DNA of 42,802 nucleotides from JBFWMG01 sp050251715 (GCA_050251715.1 JBFWMG010000031.1:1-42802), one strand, 5' to 3'; positions 34,077 through 42,534 are shown, numbered from the stretch's first letter. The notes: generated from the sequence alone by a model not told the origin. Made by a program: numbers and translations.

Positions 34077-34403
34077 TTATGACGCCGCGCCGCCAGAGGG
34101 CGTAGCCGCCGTTGTGGCGGGCTTGCTCTCGGTCTTGACCGGTGGCGAGGCGGCCTGGTCGGCCCCGTTGGATGAAGCCTTGCCGTTATCGCCGCCGCTG
34201 CCGGAATCGGCGGTCGAGGGCTTGCGGCCGCAGTAGTCGGTGACGTACCAGCCGGAGCCCTTGAGGATGAAGGAGGTGCTCGAAATCAGCCTCTCGGACT
34301 TGTTGCCGCACACGGGGCAATGCACCTCGACCTCGTCGAAGTTTTTCTGCCATTCCTCGAAAATCTGGTCGCAGTCGCTGCAACGATACTCATAGATCGG
34401 CAT
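34077..34403 (-). CDS. FmdB-family zinc ribbon protein
   Basis: The 108-residue protein opens MPIYEYRCSDCDQIFEEW and has the CxxC...CxxC zinc ribbon (C8, C11, C29, C32) of the FmdB regulatory-protein family, followed by ISSTSFILKGSGWYVTDY. The C-terminal ~40 residues are low-complexity Ser/Ala/Gly/Pro. Members are common in anaerobes and their role is unproven. Start at 34403 by homology; five codons upstream are open. A terminator follows before purB. Confidence 0.88.
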   Translation of the reverse strand: MPIYEYRCSDCDQIFEEWQKNFDEVEVHCPVCGNKSERLISSTSFILKGSGWYVTDYCGRKPSTADSGSGGDNGKASSNGADQAASPPVKTESKPATTAATPSGGAAS

Positions 34404-34524
34404 GACGATCCTCCGCAAATCAACGAAATTGAAAAACCATGGAAGGAAGTAATCCTCCTCCCCGGCTTTGTCAAATCGACGTCACATGTCTGCCGCATGC
34501 CCTGGCGGGTGCGGCGAAATCCAG

Positions 34525-34632
34525 CTAGGCCGCGGCCTTGGCGGCCTTGACGCGTTCCTTGTCGCGCTGCTTGCGGCGGTGACGCTTGCGATCCAGTTCC
34601 TTGGCGCGTTCGTGCTTCTTGTGCTTGGCCAT
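34525..34632 (-). CDS. Very small highly basic protein (35 aa)
   Basis: The frame starts MAKHKKHERAKELDRKRHRR, continues with K/R/Q/D repeats and ends AKAAKAAA before TAG. About half of the residues are Lys, Arg or His. AAAGGAG lies 7 nt before the ATG, an excellent ribosome site. Codon use matches neighbours. A role in binding RNA or the ribosome is a guess from charge alone. It sits upstream of the FmdB gene on the same strand, 121 nt away, and is divergent from pstS. The 244-nt gap to pstS holds no other gene. Confidence 0.75.
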   Translation of the reverse strand: MAKHKKHERAKELDRKRHRRKQRDKERVKAAKAAA

Positions 34633-34876
34633 GATGATTCTCCTTTAATGTGAAACGGAACCGAAGCCCATATCAACTGATCGGACGGTTGTCCAGTCCC
34701 TTTAGGGCGGACCGTGCGCCGCGTCTTTGCGCGGAGGCTGGACATATAGCATAAGTCTATGGATTTGGCCGTGATCCAACAAATATATCAATTTGAAGGA
34801 ACGCCCGGCATGGGCCATGCTTAATAATGACAACCGCTGCGTTCGCAGCCGCAACACATCTTTTCACGGAGGAAGT

Positions 34877-35713
34877 ATGAGGCAGACATGGAAACGGATG
34901 GGCGCGGTCCTGGCCGCGCTGGCATTGTGCGTGGTCACGGCGTCCGCCGTGTGGGCCGGAGGGCTGGACGCCTTCAAGGGCATGAAGGGCAATCTGGACA
35001 TCGCGGGCGGCACCGCGCACATCCCGGTCATGGAGGCCGCGGCCAAGCAGATCATGCAGGCCAACCATGACGTGCGCGTCACCGTGGCGGGCGGCGGCAC
35101 GGGTGTGGGCGTGCAAAAGGTGGGCGAGGGGCTGGTGCACATCGGCAACACCGGCCGCGCCCTGACCGAAAAAGAGGTCGCCGCCTATGGCCTCGTGTCC
35201 TTCCCCTTTGCCCTGGACGGCGTGGCCACGGTGGTCAACCCGGCCAATCCGGTGGCCAATCTGACCGCGCAGCAGATCAAGGACGTCTTTGCGGGCAAGA
35301 TCGCCAACTGGAAGGATGTGGGCGGCAAGGACGCGGCCATCCACCTCTACTCCCGTGACGAGGCCAGCGGCACCCGCGAGGTGTTCTGGAAAAAGCTGCT
35401 CGCCAAGGGCGCCATTGTCGAGTCGGCAAACGTGGTGGCCTCCAACGGCGCCATGAAGACCGCCGTGGCCCAGGACGCCGACGCCATCGGCTACGTGTCC
35501 ATCGGCCATCTCGACGCCACCATCAAGGCGCCCACGCTGGACGGCGTGGCCGTGACCCAGGAAAACGCCATGTCCGGCACGTATCCCGTGGTGCGCAAGC
35601 TGTACATGAACACCAAGGGCGAGCCCACGGGCCTGGCCAAGGCGTTCATCGACTATGTGAAGGGAACTGACGGCGTGCCGGCCATCAAGGCCGCCGGCTA
35701 CATTCCCCTGTAA
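34877..35713 (+). CDS. pstS: Phosphate ABC transporter substrate-binding protein
   Basis: The 278-residue protein has a signal peptide (hydrophobic 10-25, cleavage near VWA-G) and periplasmic phosphate-binding motifs: TVAGGGTGVGVQKV, NTGRALTEKE and YSRDEASGTREVFWKK. It captures phosphate for the PstCAB importer encoded just downstream. GGAGG precedes the ATG at 34877. The short form without long N-terminal region is common in Deltaproteobacteria. No Pho-box-like direct repeat was recognised upstream. Confidence 0.93.
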   Translation: MRQTWKRMGAVLAALALCVVTASAVWAGGLDAFKGMKGNLDIAGGTAHIPVMEAAAKQIMQANHDVRVTVAGGGTGVGVQKVGEGLVHIGNTGRALTEKEVAAYGLVSFPFALDGVATVVNPANPVANLTAQQIKDVFAGKIANWKDVGGKDAAIHLYSRDEASGTREVFWKKLLAKGAIVESANVVASNGAMKTAVAQDADAIGYVSIGHLDATIKAPTLDGVAVTQENAMSGTYPVVRKLYMNTKGEPTGLAKAFIDYVKGTDGVPAIKAAGYIPL

Positions 35714-35732
35714 TCTCCCTCGGGAGCCGTTT

Positions 35733-36686
35733 GTGGACGTGGACAACAGCCGGTTTGGAACCGTTGCCGCCGCGCGGGCGGATGCCTCCGCCCGCCGCGG
35801 CGCGCGCGCCCAGGCGCGGCGCGGCGCGGCTCGTGAGCGCGCGGCGCGCCTGGTGCTGGGCGCCGCCGCCATGGTGAGCGGCCTGGCCGTGTGCGCCATT
35901 TTCGGCTTTCTGGTCTATTTCTGCCTGCCGCTGCTGCAAGACGGGCAGCTGGCCCAGGTGTTTTCCTGGCGGTGGCGGCCCTTTCAGGGCGGTTTCGGCA
36001 TCCTGCCCATGGTGGTGGGGTCGCTCACCCTGGCCGTTGCCGCGCTGGTGGCCGCCTATCCCGTGGCCATTGGCGTGTGCTGCTTTGCCCACGGTCTGGG
36101 TCCGGCGCGCGCGGGGCGGGCCGTGCTGGGCGTGGTGCGCTTCATGACCAGCATCCCCACGGTCATCTACGGCTTTGTCTCGGTTTTTCTGCTTGTGCCG
36201 CTCATCCGTGGCGGCTTTTCCGGCTCGGGATTCTGCTGGCTGGCCGCTCTGTGCGGCCTGTCCGTGCTCATTCTGCCCACGCTGGTGCTCATCGTGCACG
36301 CCCAGTTCGAGCTGACCGAGCCGCGCGTGCTGCTGACCAGCGCCGCGTTGGGGCTCACGCCGGGCCAACGGCTGGTGCGGCTCACGCTGCCCCTGTCGTG
36401 GCGCGGGCTCGCGGCGGCGGCGGTGCTGGGCTTCGGGCGCGCCGTGGGCGACACCATCGTGCCGCTCATGCTGGCGGGCAACGCGGCCCAGACGCCGGGT
36501 TCGCCCCTGGACTCCGTGCGCACCCTGACCAGCCACATCGCCCTGGTGGTGGCCACGGACAGCCACAGCGCGGCCTACAACTCCCTGTTCGCCTGCGGGG
36601 TCATCCTGTTCGGCGTCACCGTGGCCGTGAACCTGTCCCTGCAATGGCTGCGGCGCTGCGCGGCGCGGAGCGGGAACCATGGCTAG
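35733..36686 (+). CDS. pstC: Phosphate ABC transporter permease PstC
   Basis: The 317-residue membrane protein has an Ala/Arg-rich cytoplasmic N-terminus (about 12-40), then at least six helices. The permease signature region EPRVLLTSAALGLTPGQRLVRLTLP faces the ATPase, and the FMTSIPTVIYGFVSVFLLVPLI and GFGRAVGDTIVPLMLAGNA segments are characteristic of PstC. The start is GTG with CGGGAG 6 nt upstream. It overlaps pstA by 8 nt. Confidence 0.93.
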   Translation: MDVDNSRFGTVAAARADASARRGARAQARRGAARERAARLVLGAAAMVSGLAVCAIFGFLVYFCLPLLQDGQLAQVFSWRWRPFQGGFGILPMVVGSLTLAVAALVAAYPVAIGVCCFAHGLGPARAGRAVLGVVRFMTSIPTVIYGFVSVFLLVPLIRGGFSGSGFCWLAALCGLSVLILPTLVLIVHAQFELTEPRVLLTSAALGLTPGQRLVRLTLPLSWRGLAAAAVLGFGRAVGDTIVPLMLAGNAAQTPGSPLDSVRTLTSHIALVVATDSHSAAYNSLFACGVILFGVTVAVNLSLQWLRRCAARSGNHG

Positions 36687-37584
36687 CCCGGCGCGGCCCG
36701 TGCGGCATCCGGACCTGCTGCCCACGCTCTGGGCGTGGGGCGCGTCGCTGGGCGTGGTGGCCGTGGTGGCCGCGCTGGTGGGCTTTTTGCTCCTGCGCGG
36801 CGGCGGCAGCCTGGGCTTGCCCCTGTTTTTCGGCGACGCCGCCCCCCTGGACGTGCTGCTGCGCGGCGAGCCGGTGTGGGACGGCATCTGGCCCGCCTGC
36901 CTGGGCACGCTGGCGCTCGTGGTGCTGGCCACGGCCATGGCCGTGCCCCTGGGCGTGGCCTGCGGCATCTATCTGGCGTCCTACGCCACGGCCCGCGTCC
37001 GGGCCGTGCTCGGTTTCGGGGTGGACGTGCTGGCGGGCGCGCCCTCCATCGTCATGGGGCTGTTCGGCTTTGCGCTCATCCTGTTCCTGCGGCGCACCGT
37101 GGCGCCCCGGGCCAACACCTGCCTGCTGCTGGCCGCCGCGTGCATCGCCCTGCTGGTGCTGCCCTATCTGGTCACGGCCACGCGCAACGCCCTGGAGGGC
37201 TTGCCCGAATCGCTGCGCCTGGCCGGGGCCGGATTGGGGCTGGGCCGCTGGCAGACCCTGGCGCACATCCTGCTGCCCGCGTCGGGGCGCGGCATCATGG
37301 GCGGCCTCATTTTGGCCCTGGGCCGCGCGGCCGAGGACACGGCGGTCATCCTGCTCACCGGCGTGGTGGCCAACGCGGGCGCGCCACGCGCCCTGGGCGA
37401 CAAATTCGAGGCCTTGCCCTTCCATATCTACTATCTGGCCGCCGAATACCGCTCGCCCGACGACCTGGCCTGGGCGTTTGGCGCGGCGCTGGTGCTGCTG
37501 GCCATGACCAGCCTCCTGTTCCTGGGCGCGTATTGGCTGCACCGGACCATGGAACGGCGCTGGGCCGGGGGGAGGGTGATGTGA
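36679..37584 (+). CDS. pstA: Phosphate ABC transporter permease PstA
   Basis: The second permease of the importer has 301 residues. Characteristic segments are PLGVACGIYLASYAT, VDVLAGAPSIVMGLFGFAL, the cytoplasmic loop LPESLRLAGAGLGLGRWQTL and GRAAEDTAVILLTGVVANA (where most family members read GEtAPLl-type residues). It has six or so hydrophobic segments. Its start codon lies inside the end of pstC, and its stop overlaps the GTG of pstB, giving a fully coupled pstCAB unit. Confidence 0.92.
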   Translation: MASPARPVRHPDLLPTLWAWGASLGVVAVVAALVGFLLLRGGGSLGLPLFFGDAAPLDVLLRGEPVWDGIWPACLGTLALVVLATAMAVPLGVACGIYLASYATARVRAVLGFGVDVLAGAPSIVMGLFGFALILFLRRTVAPRANTCLLLAAACIALLVLPYLVTATRNALEGLPESLRLAGAGLGLGRWQTLAHILLPASGRGIMGGLILALGRAAEDTAVILLTGVVANAGAPRALGDKFEALPFHIYYLAAEYRSPDDLAWAFGAALVLLAMTSLLFLGAYWLHRTMERRWAGGRVM

Positions 37585-38396
37585 GGGACTCGGACGTGAC
37601 GGAAGGCGGCGTCGCCATGGGCGGCATGCCGGGATCGGCGGCGGAAACGGCCATCGCGGTACACGGCCTGCGCGTGGCCTTCAACGGGCGCGAGGTGTTG
37701 CGCGGGGTGGACCTGTCCATCGCGGCGCGGCGTGCGACCGTGTGCATAGGCCGCTCCGGTTCGGGAAAGACCACCTTTCTGCGCGCCCTCAACCGGCTCA
37801 ACGAATGCTTTCCCCTGTGCCGCACGCAGGGCGCGGTGCGCGTGCGGCTGGACGGGGTCATGCAGGACGCCTATGCGCCCCAGGTGTGCGTGGAGGCGTT
37901 GCGCCGCCGGGTGGGCATGGTGTTCCAGACGCCCAACGTGCTGCCCGTGAGCATCGAGCGCAACATGACGCTGCCCCTGCGCCTGGTGCTGGGAGAGCGG
38001 GGCGCGGCCTGCGCCGGGCGCATGGAGGCGGCCCTGGGCGAGGCCGGGTTGTGGGACGAGGTGCGCGACCGGCTGCGCGATCCGGCCCTGTCGCTGTCGG
38101 GCGGGCAGCAGCAGCGGTTGTGCCTGGCCCGCGCCCTGGCCCTGCAACCCGACGTGCTGCTGCTGGACGAGCCCACGGCCTCGCTGGATTTCCAGGCCGC
38201 ACAGCGCATCGAGGATTTGCTGCTGCGCCTGCGCGAGCGGTATACGCTGGTGGTGGTGTCGCACAGCCTGCGCCAGGCGCGGCGGCTGGCGGACACGCTG
38301 GCCGTGTTCCGCGACGGCGCGTGCGCCCAGGTGTTGGACCGGGCCGCGCTGGACCATGGCGGTCCGGTGCTGGAGATGGTGGAAGAGGCGTTTTAG
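37581..38396 (+). CDS. pstB: Phosphate ABC transporter ATP-binding protein PstB
   Basis: The 271-residue ABC ATPase energises phosphate import. Walker A is G57-R-S-G-S-G-K63-T-T followed by FLRALNRLNE, the PstB-typical phrase; signature LSGGQQQRLCLARAL begins at 172; Walker B is VLLLDEPTASLD. The Q-loop region is VGMVFQTPNVLPVSI. The GTG at 37581 overlaps the pstA stop and has GGAGG 5 nt upstream; an ATG at 37617 is an alternative. No phoU follows; the TAG stop falls on triple-hairpin repeat copy 2. Confidence 0.92.
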   Translation: MRDSDVTEGGVAMGGMPGSAAETAIAVHGLRVAFNGREVLRGVDLSIAARRATVCIGRSGSGKTTFLRALNRLNECFPLCRTQGAVRVRLDGVMQDAYAPQVCVEALRRRVGMVFQTPNVLPVSIERNMTLPLRLVLGERGAACAGRMEAALGEAGLWDEVRDRLRDPALSLSGGQQQRLCLARALALQPDVLLLDEPTASLDFQAAQRIEDLLLRLRERYTLVVVSHSLRQARRLADTLAVFRDGACAQVLDRAALDHGGPVLEMVEEAF

Positions 38397-38499
38397 AGCA
38401 TCTTAACTTTGAAAAAGTTTAGATGCTCTTATGCATTTTGTTGAAATAATGCTTCATTATTTCAACCCGGCACATTGTTTCAATGTGAAAATGCGCTAG
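38394..38499 (+). repeat. 106-bp triple-hairpin repeat, copy 2 (after pstB)
   Basis: Its TAG is the pstB stop codon and it ends CTAG. Hairpins 1 and 2 are identical to copy 1, and hairpin 3 is CACATTG-TTT-CAATGTG. Only the linker before hairpin 3 differs from copy 1 (CCGG instead of TTGC). Orientation is the same as copy 1 relative to the upstream gene. Confidence 0.92.
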
Positions 38500-38555
38500 C
38501 GGATGGAACATCGAGGCGATTCCGCTGGCCGCGGATTCGTTTCTCCCCTTTTTTC

Positions 38556-39395
38556 TCAAGCCCCGCCGGTGCCGGGCGTGTCGTACACGCCGCTCAATGT
38601 CTCCGGAAAAAGCACGGCGTCCACATGGATGCCGCATGCGGCCAGGGCCGCGTGCACGCGGTCGTGCAGGCCGTGCAGCCGTGTCCGCTCCTCGGGCGCG
38701 AGGTGGAGTTCGAACACGGGCGCGCCGTCCGGGCCCAGGCGTGGCACGCGCAGCCGCAGCTGGCACAGGCCCAGGCCGTACAGCGCGTCCTCGCCGCGAC
38801 CCGCCAGCGCCAGCAGGTCGCGGGTGGGGGCGATGCCGTAGGCGAAGCGGGTCATGAGGCAGGCGCGCGCGGGCTGGTCCGGGTCGTCCAGGCCCACCAG
38901 GCGGGCCAGATCGCGGATGTCGGCCTTGCCGAGTCCGGCCTCGGCCAGCGGGCTGCGCACCCCGCACTCGCGCAGGGCGCGCAGGCCGGGGCGGAACGAG
39001 GCCGCGTCGTCCGCGTTGGTGCCGTCCAAAAGGCGCAGAAACGTGCCTTCGCCGGACAGGTCGCGGGCCAGATCGGCGGCGCGGCGAAAGAGCATGCGCT
39101 TGCAGTGGTAGCAGCGTTCGCGGGTGTTGGCCCGGGCATCGGGCGCGTCAAGGGGCGACAAGGGGAGTATGTGGTAGGGCAGTCCCAGCCCGCTGAGCCC
39201 GCCCAACCAGGACAGGGCGCGGGTCGACTCGTCCGGCGACTGGTGCGGCCCCTGAAAGTGCACGGCGCGGAAGGCCAACCCCGTGTCGCGCGCCACCCAC
39301 GCCAGCAACCGGCTGTCGATACCGCCGGACACCGCGATCAGCGCGGGCGCGGTTTTTCGCAGCACCGCGCGCAGCCGTTCCAACCGCTCGTCCAT
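38556..39395 (-). CDS. larE: LarE-like PP-loop ATP pyrophosphatase (sulfur transferase)
   Basis: LarE activates a carboxylate by adenylation and donates sulfur to it, in lactate racemase cofactor synthesis. The 279-residue protein has the PP-loop S23-G-G-I-D-S28, the DGTNADDAASFRPGLRAL segment and R-A-C179-L-M-T-R-F, aligning with the sulfur-donor cysteine C176 of Lactobacillus LarE. A further pair, C95-Y-H-C98, and C144 could bind metal or a cluster. GGAGAAAGG lies before the ATG at 39395. Neither larA, larB nor larC is in the window. It follows the DUF39 gene on the same strand, separated by a 180-bp inserted-looking element. A different sulfur-transfer substrate is possible. Confidence 0.85.
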   Translation of the reverse strand: MDERLERLRAVLRKTAPALIAVSGGIDSRLLAWVARDTGLAFRAVHFQGPHQSPDESTRALSWLGGLSGLGLPYHILPLSPLDAPDARANTRERCYHCKRMLFRRAADLARDLSGEGTFLRLLDGTNADDAASFRPGLRALRECGVRSPLAEAGLGKADIRDLARLVGLDDPDQPARACLMTRFAYGIAPTRDLLALAGRGEDALYGLGLCQLRLRVPRLGPDGAPVFELHLAPEERTRLHGLHDRVHAALAACGIHVDAVLFPETLSGVYDTPGTGGA

Positions 39396-39437
39396 GCCTT
39401 TCTCCGGCCTAGCTGGCTGTTGATAAAATTCAAATCC

Positions 39438-39617
39438 CTAGGCCGTTCAAAAAGTGTGAGATGCAAGGAAGTGAAACCATCCAGGACGCGAATGTATTGC
39501 GCATACATAAGCGGTCTGGGTTTTTTCACTGACGCCGCGCCTTAGCCCTTTGCCGAGCCTTGCGAGGCTCTAGGGATAAGGACAGCAGCGATAGATGGCA
39601 CTTTTTCAACGGCCTAG
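39438..39617. mobile_element. 180-bp inverted-repeat element (MITE-like) between the DUF39 and larE genes
   Basis: The ends are CTAGGCCGTTCAAAAAGTG (39438-39456) and CACTTTTTCAACGGCCTAG (39599-39617), inverted repeats with one mismatch. There is no coding frame inside. Internal hairpins include ATGTAT-TGCGC-ATACAT (near 39489-39505) and a long one around GAGCCT-TGCG-AGGCTC (39555-39570) with outer arms CCTTAGCCCT / AGGGATAAGG. The right end overlaps the TAG stop of the DUF39 gene. A 13-bp direct repeat, CGGCCTAGCTGGC, stands at 39405-39417 and 39610-39622. Confidence 0.75.
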
Positions 39618-40780
39618 CTGGCCGGGATCTTTTCCTGGGCCTCGGTCAGCAGAAACTTGCCGGATTCGATCCATTCCTTCAGCGTGTCCGCAATCTCCAG
39701 GGACAGGACATAGCTGGTCATGGGCACGGTGGGCACCTTCTTGCCCACGATCTCCACCTCGCCGTTCTTCAGCTCTTCCATGGTGACGTGGGCAAGCACC
39801 TTGGGGTTGCCCTGCGGGTAGTCGTGGCCATAGTCCTTGACCGGCATCTGGATGTCCGCGTCGCTCACGCCCGTGAACCACGCCATCTCCTCGTCGAGGA
39901 TGGGGATGGGGATGCCCACGCCCACGGACAGCGAGCAGCCGTAGCCCTGCATGCTGATGCCGCGCAGGTAGCGGGCGTTCATGCCCTTCATCTCGCCGCG
40001 CAGCATGAGCGTGCCCGCGCCGGACATGGGGATGCCGCGCTCGTTGCGCTGGGGCGAGGGGTTGTGCTGCGTGCCCGCGCCCAGCACCCAGCCCACGCCG
40101 CCGGCCAGGAATATCTTGGTGCCCAGGCCGATGGTGCGGAAGAAGGGGTCGTTGAACAGCGGCGACAGCAGGCCCGCCGTGGCATAGTTGACGTTGCGCG
40201 CGTTGGGCTTGAGCGGGCCCATGTAGGTGTACACGATGCGGCTGGTCAGGTTCACGGCCGCGTTGTAGTTCTGGTAGCAGTTGCGCGGGTTCAGGAGCTG
40301 CGCAAAGGGCAGGTCCGCCAGGCTGATCTTCTTGTCCAGGTCTTTGCGCGGGTAGCAGTCCGTGGTGTAGGACGTGGCGTGCAGATGCACGGCCTTGCCG
40401 CGCACCAAGTCCTCGATGACATGGCCGCCGCCGTACTTGAACTGGCCGGGATAGACCTTGTTCAACGGGTCGTCGGACGCGGGCTCGGTGGCGCCCAGGT
40501 AGGCGTCCACGGCGGCCAGGCCCGCGTGGGCGGGCACGTTGTTCAGGGACAGGGTGGCTGTCTTGATGAGCGGCGGCTCCTGGCCGATGTTGAAGAGCAT
40601 GCCGGACGAGCACATGGGCGAGAAGGTGCCCGTGGTCACCACGTCGATCTCGCGGGCGGCCTTGGCCTTGCCCAAGCTTTTCACGATGTCGGCCATTTCC
40701 TTGGCATTGACCACCACGGCCTTGCCCTTCTTGATCCGCTCGTTGATTTCCTGAATCGTCTTGCCCTTCTTCGTGGCCAC
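39614..40780 (-). CDS. DUF39 homocysteine-biosynthesis protein (aspartate semialdehyde sulfurtransferase type)
   Basis: DUF39 proteins take part in a route in methanogens and Desulfovibrio that makes homocysteine directly from aspartate semialdehyde and sulfide, together with a NIL/ferredoxin protein. The 388-residue protein has TTGTFSPMCSSGMLFNIGQ, the conserved cysteines in SYTTDCYPRKDL and NPRNCYQNYNAAVNL, GWVLGAGTQHNPSPQRNERG, and MQGYGCSLSVGVGIPIP. No CBS domain follows. The start is GTG at 40780, with AAGGAG 6 nt upstream; a 33-codon open extension is unsupported. The ferredoxin partner is not in the window. The stop lies in the 180-bp element. Confidence 0.88.
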   Translation of the reverse strand: MATKKGKTIQEINERIKKGKAVVVNAKEMADIVKSLGKAKAAREIDVVTTGTFSPMCSSGMLFNIGQEPPLIKTATLSLNNVPAHAGLAAVDAYLGATEPASDDPLNKVYPGQFKYGGGHVIEDLVRGKAVHLHATSYTTDCYPRKDLDKKISLADLPFAQLLNPRNCYQNYNAAVNLTSRIVYTYMGPLKPNARNVNYATAGLLSPLFNDPFFRTIGLGTKIFLAGGVGWVLGAGTQHNPSPQRNERGIPMSGAGTLMLRGEMKGMNARYLRGISMQGYGCSLSVGVGIPIPILDEEMAWFTGVSDADIQMPVKDYGHDYPQGNPKVLAHVTMEELKNGEVEIVGKKVPTVPMTSYVLSLEIADTLKEWIESGKFLLTEAQEKIPAS

Positions 40781-41024
40781 GTCGCGCTCCTTATGCCCTC
40801 GGCGGATGGCTCCGCCGCGCGTAGATTTGTGTGTCCGCCCGCGCGGAACCCGCCCTGCATACGCCATTTGCACGCGCAAGACAACGCGTCCGAAGCGGAT
40901 GGGGGCGGTTCCATTTTCTTGTGGATTTGCCTACACTGGCCGCGCCCGGCTGTTGCCGGGCCGGGTGGGCCGCCATGGCCCGCCGCAACCCGCAATCCGG
41001 GCCCGCAGCCCGTGGAGGATCCGC

Positions 41025-42431
41025 ATGCAACGCACGCGCGTGACCGATGCCCTGGACAGCAGCGCCGCCAGGGACGCCATATGCATCAAGGGGTGGGTGC
41101 GCACCCGCCGCGACGCCAAGGGCTTTTCCTTCCTCGAGATCAATGACGGCTCCTGCCTGGCCAACATCCAGGCCGTGGTGGACGAGGCCGCGGAAGGCTT
41201 TGCGCAGATCAAGGACATGAACACCGGCGCGGCCGTGGCCGTGACCGGCGCGCTGGTGGCCTCGCCGGGCAAGGGGCAGCGGTGGGAGCTGAAGGCCACC
41301 GCCGTGGAACTGGTGGGCGGCGCGGACGCCGAGACCTTTCCGCTCCAGAAGAAGCGGCACACGGACGAGCACCTGCGCACCATCGCCCACCTGCGCCCCC
41401 GCACCAACAAATACGGGGCCATGCTGCGCATCCGTTCCGAGGCGGCGTACGGCGTGCACACGTTTTTCCGCGACCGGGGCTTCTTCCACGTGCACACGCC
41501 CATCCTCACCGGCTCGGACTGCGAGGGCGCGGGCGAGATGTTCCGCGTGACCACGCTCCCCCTGGGCTACACCCCGCCCGCGCAGGCCGGGATCGCGGCG
41601 GACGCCGCGCAGGGGCCGTATGCCGAGGATTTTTTTGGCCGCGAGGCCAATCTCACCGTGTCCGGCCAGCTGGAGGCCGAATGCGCCGCGCTCGCCCTGG
41701 ACAAGGTCTACACCTTTGGCCCCACCTTCCGGGCCGAGAACTCCAACACCCCGCGCCACGCCGCCGAATTCTGGATGATCGAACCGGAATTCGCCTTTGC
41801 CGACCTGACCGACAACATGGACCTGGCCGAGGATCTTGTCCGCACGCTCACCGTGCACATGCTGGACCACTGCGCCGCCGACCTGGAACTGTTCGCCAAC
41901 TGGGTGGACAAGGAACTGATGGCCAACCTGGAATGCACGGCGCGCGAAACCTTTGCGCGCGTCTCCTATGCCGAGGCCATGGACATCCTGGCCAGGTCGG
42001 GCGAAACGTTCGAGTATCCGGTGGGTTTTGGCCAGGACATGCAGACCGAGCACGAGCGCTACCTGGCGGAGCGCCACTTCAAGAAGCCGGTCATCGTTTT
42101 CGACTATCCCAAGGAAATCAAGGCGTTCTACATGCGCCAGAACGACGACGGCAAGACCGTGGCCGCCATGGACCTGCTGGTGCCGCGCATCGGCGAACTG
42201 GTGGGCGGCAGCCAGCGCGAGGAGCGGCTGGACGTGCTGGAACGCCGCATCGACGAGCTGCGGCTGAGCCGCGAACACCTGTGGTGGTACCTGGACCTGC
42301 GCCGGTTCGGCAGCGTGCCGCACGCAGGGTTCGGCCTGGGCTTCGAGCGGTTCCTGATGATGGTCACCGGCATCACCAACATCCGCGATGTCGTCCCGTT
42401 CCCCAGAACGCCGAAGCATCTGGAGTTCTAG
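41025..42431 (+). CDS. asnS: Asparaginyl-tRNA synthetase
   Basis: This class IIb aminoacyl-tRNA synthetase charges tRNA-Asn. The 468-residue length is normal. The N-terminal OB-fold anticodon domain (ICIKGWVRTRRDAKGFSFLE) is followed by class II motif 2 (FGPTFRAENSNTPRHAAEFW) and motif 3 (GFGLGFERFLMMVTG), ending NIRDVVPFPRTPKHLEF. GGAGGA lies 5 nt before the ATG. It is divergent from the DUF39 gene across 244 nt, with a weak -10-like TACACT near 40930. The TAG stop is the start of triple-hairpin repeat copy 3. Confidence 0.96.
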   Translation: MQRTRVTDALDSSAARDAICIKGWVRTRRDAKGFSFLEINDGSCLANIQAVVDEAAEGFAQIKDMNTGAAVAVTGALVASPGKGQRWELKATAVELVGGADAETFPLQKKRHTDEHLRTIAHLRPRTNKYGAMLRIRSEAAYGVHTFFRDRGFFHVHTPILTGSDCEGAGEMFRVTTLPLGYTPPAQAGIAADAAQGPYAEDFFGREANLTVSGQLEAECAALALDKVYTFGPTFRAENSNTPRHAAEFWMIEPEFAFADLTDNMDLAEDLVRTLTVHMLDHCAADLELFANWVDKELMANLECTARETFARVSYAEAMDILARSGETFEYPVGFGQDMQTEHERYLAERHFKKPVIVFDYPKEIKAFYMRQNDDGKTVAAMDLLVPRIGELVGGSQREERLDVLERRIDELRLSREHLWWYLDLRRFGSVPHAGFGLGFERFLMMVTGITNIRDVVPFPRTPKHLEF

Positions 42432-42534
42432 AGCATCTTAACTTTGAAAAAGTTTAGATGCTCTTATGCATTTTGTTGAAATAATGCTTCATTATTTCAA
42501 CTTGTAACATTGCTTCAATGTTAAAATGCACTAG
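42429..42534 (+). repeat. 106-bp triple-hairpin repeat, copy 3 (after asnS)
   Basis: It starts with the asnS TAG stop (CTAG context) and ends GCACTAG. Hairpins 1 and 2 are identical to copy 1. Hairpin 3 is TAACATTG-CTT-CAATGTTA: relative to copy 1 the closing C-G pair is now A-T and an extra T-A pair is added, so both sides changed together. Confidence 0.92.

Noticed and set aside
34633..34876. Pho-box upstream of pstS
   Set aside because: No pair of direct repeats at 11-bp spacing could be recognised. Several weak -35/-10 combinations exist but none is convincing.
40781..41024. T-box or other riboswitch leader before asnS
   Set aside because: The gap is only 244 nt, shared with a divergent gene, and shows no T-box sequence or terminator/antiterminator pair.
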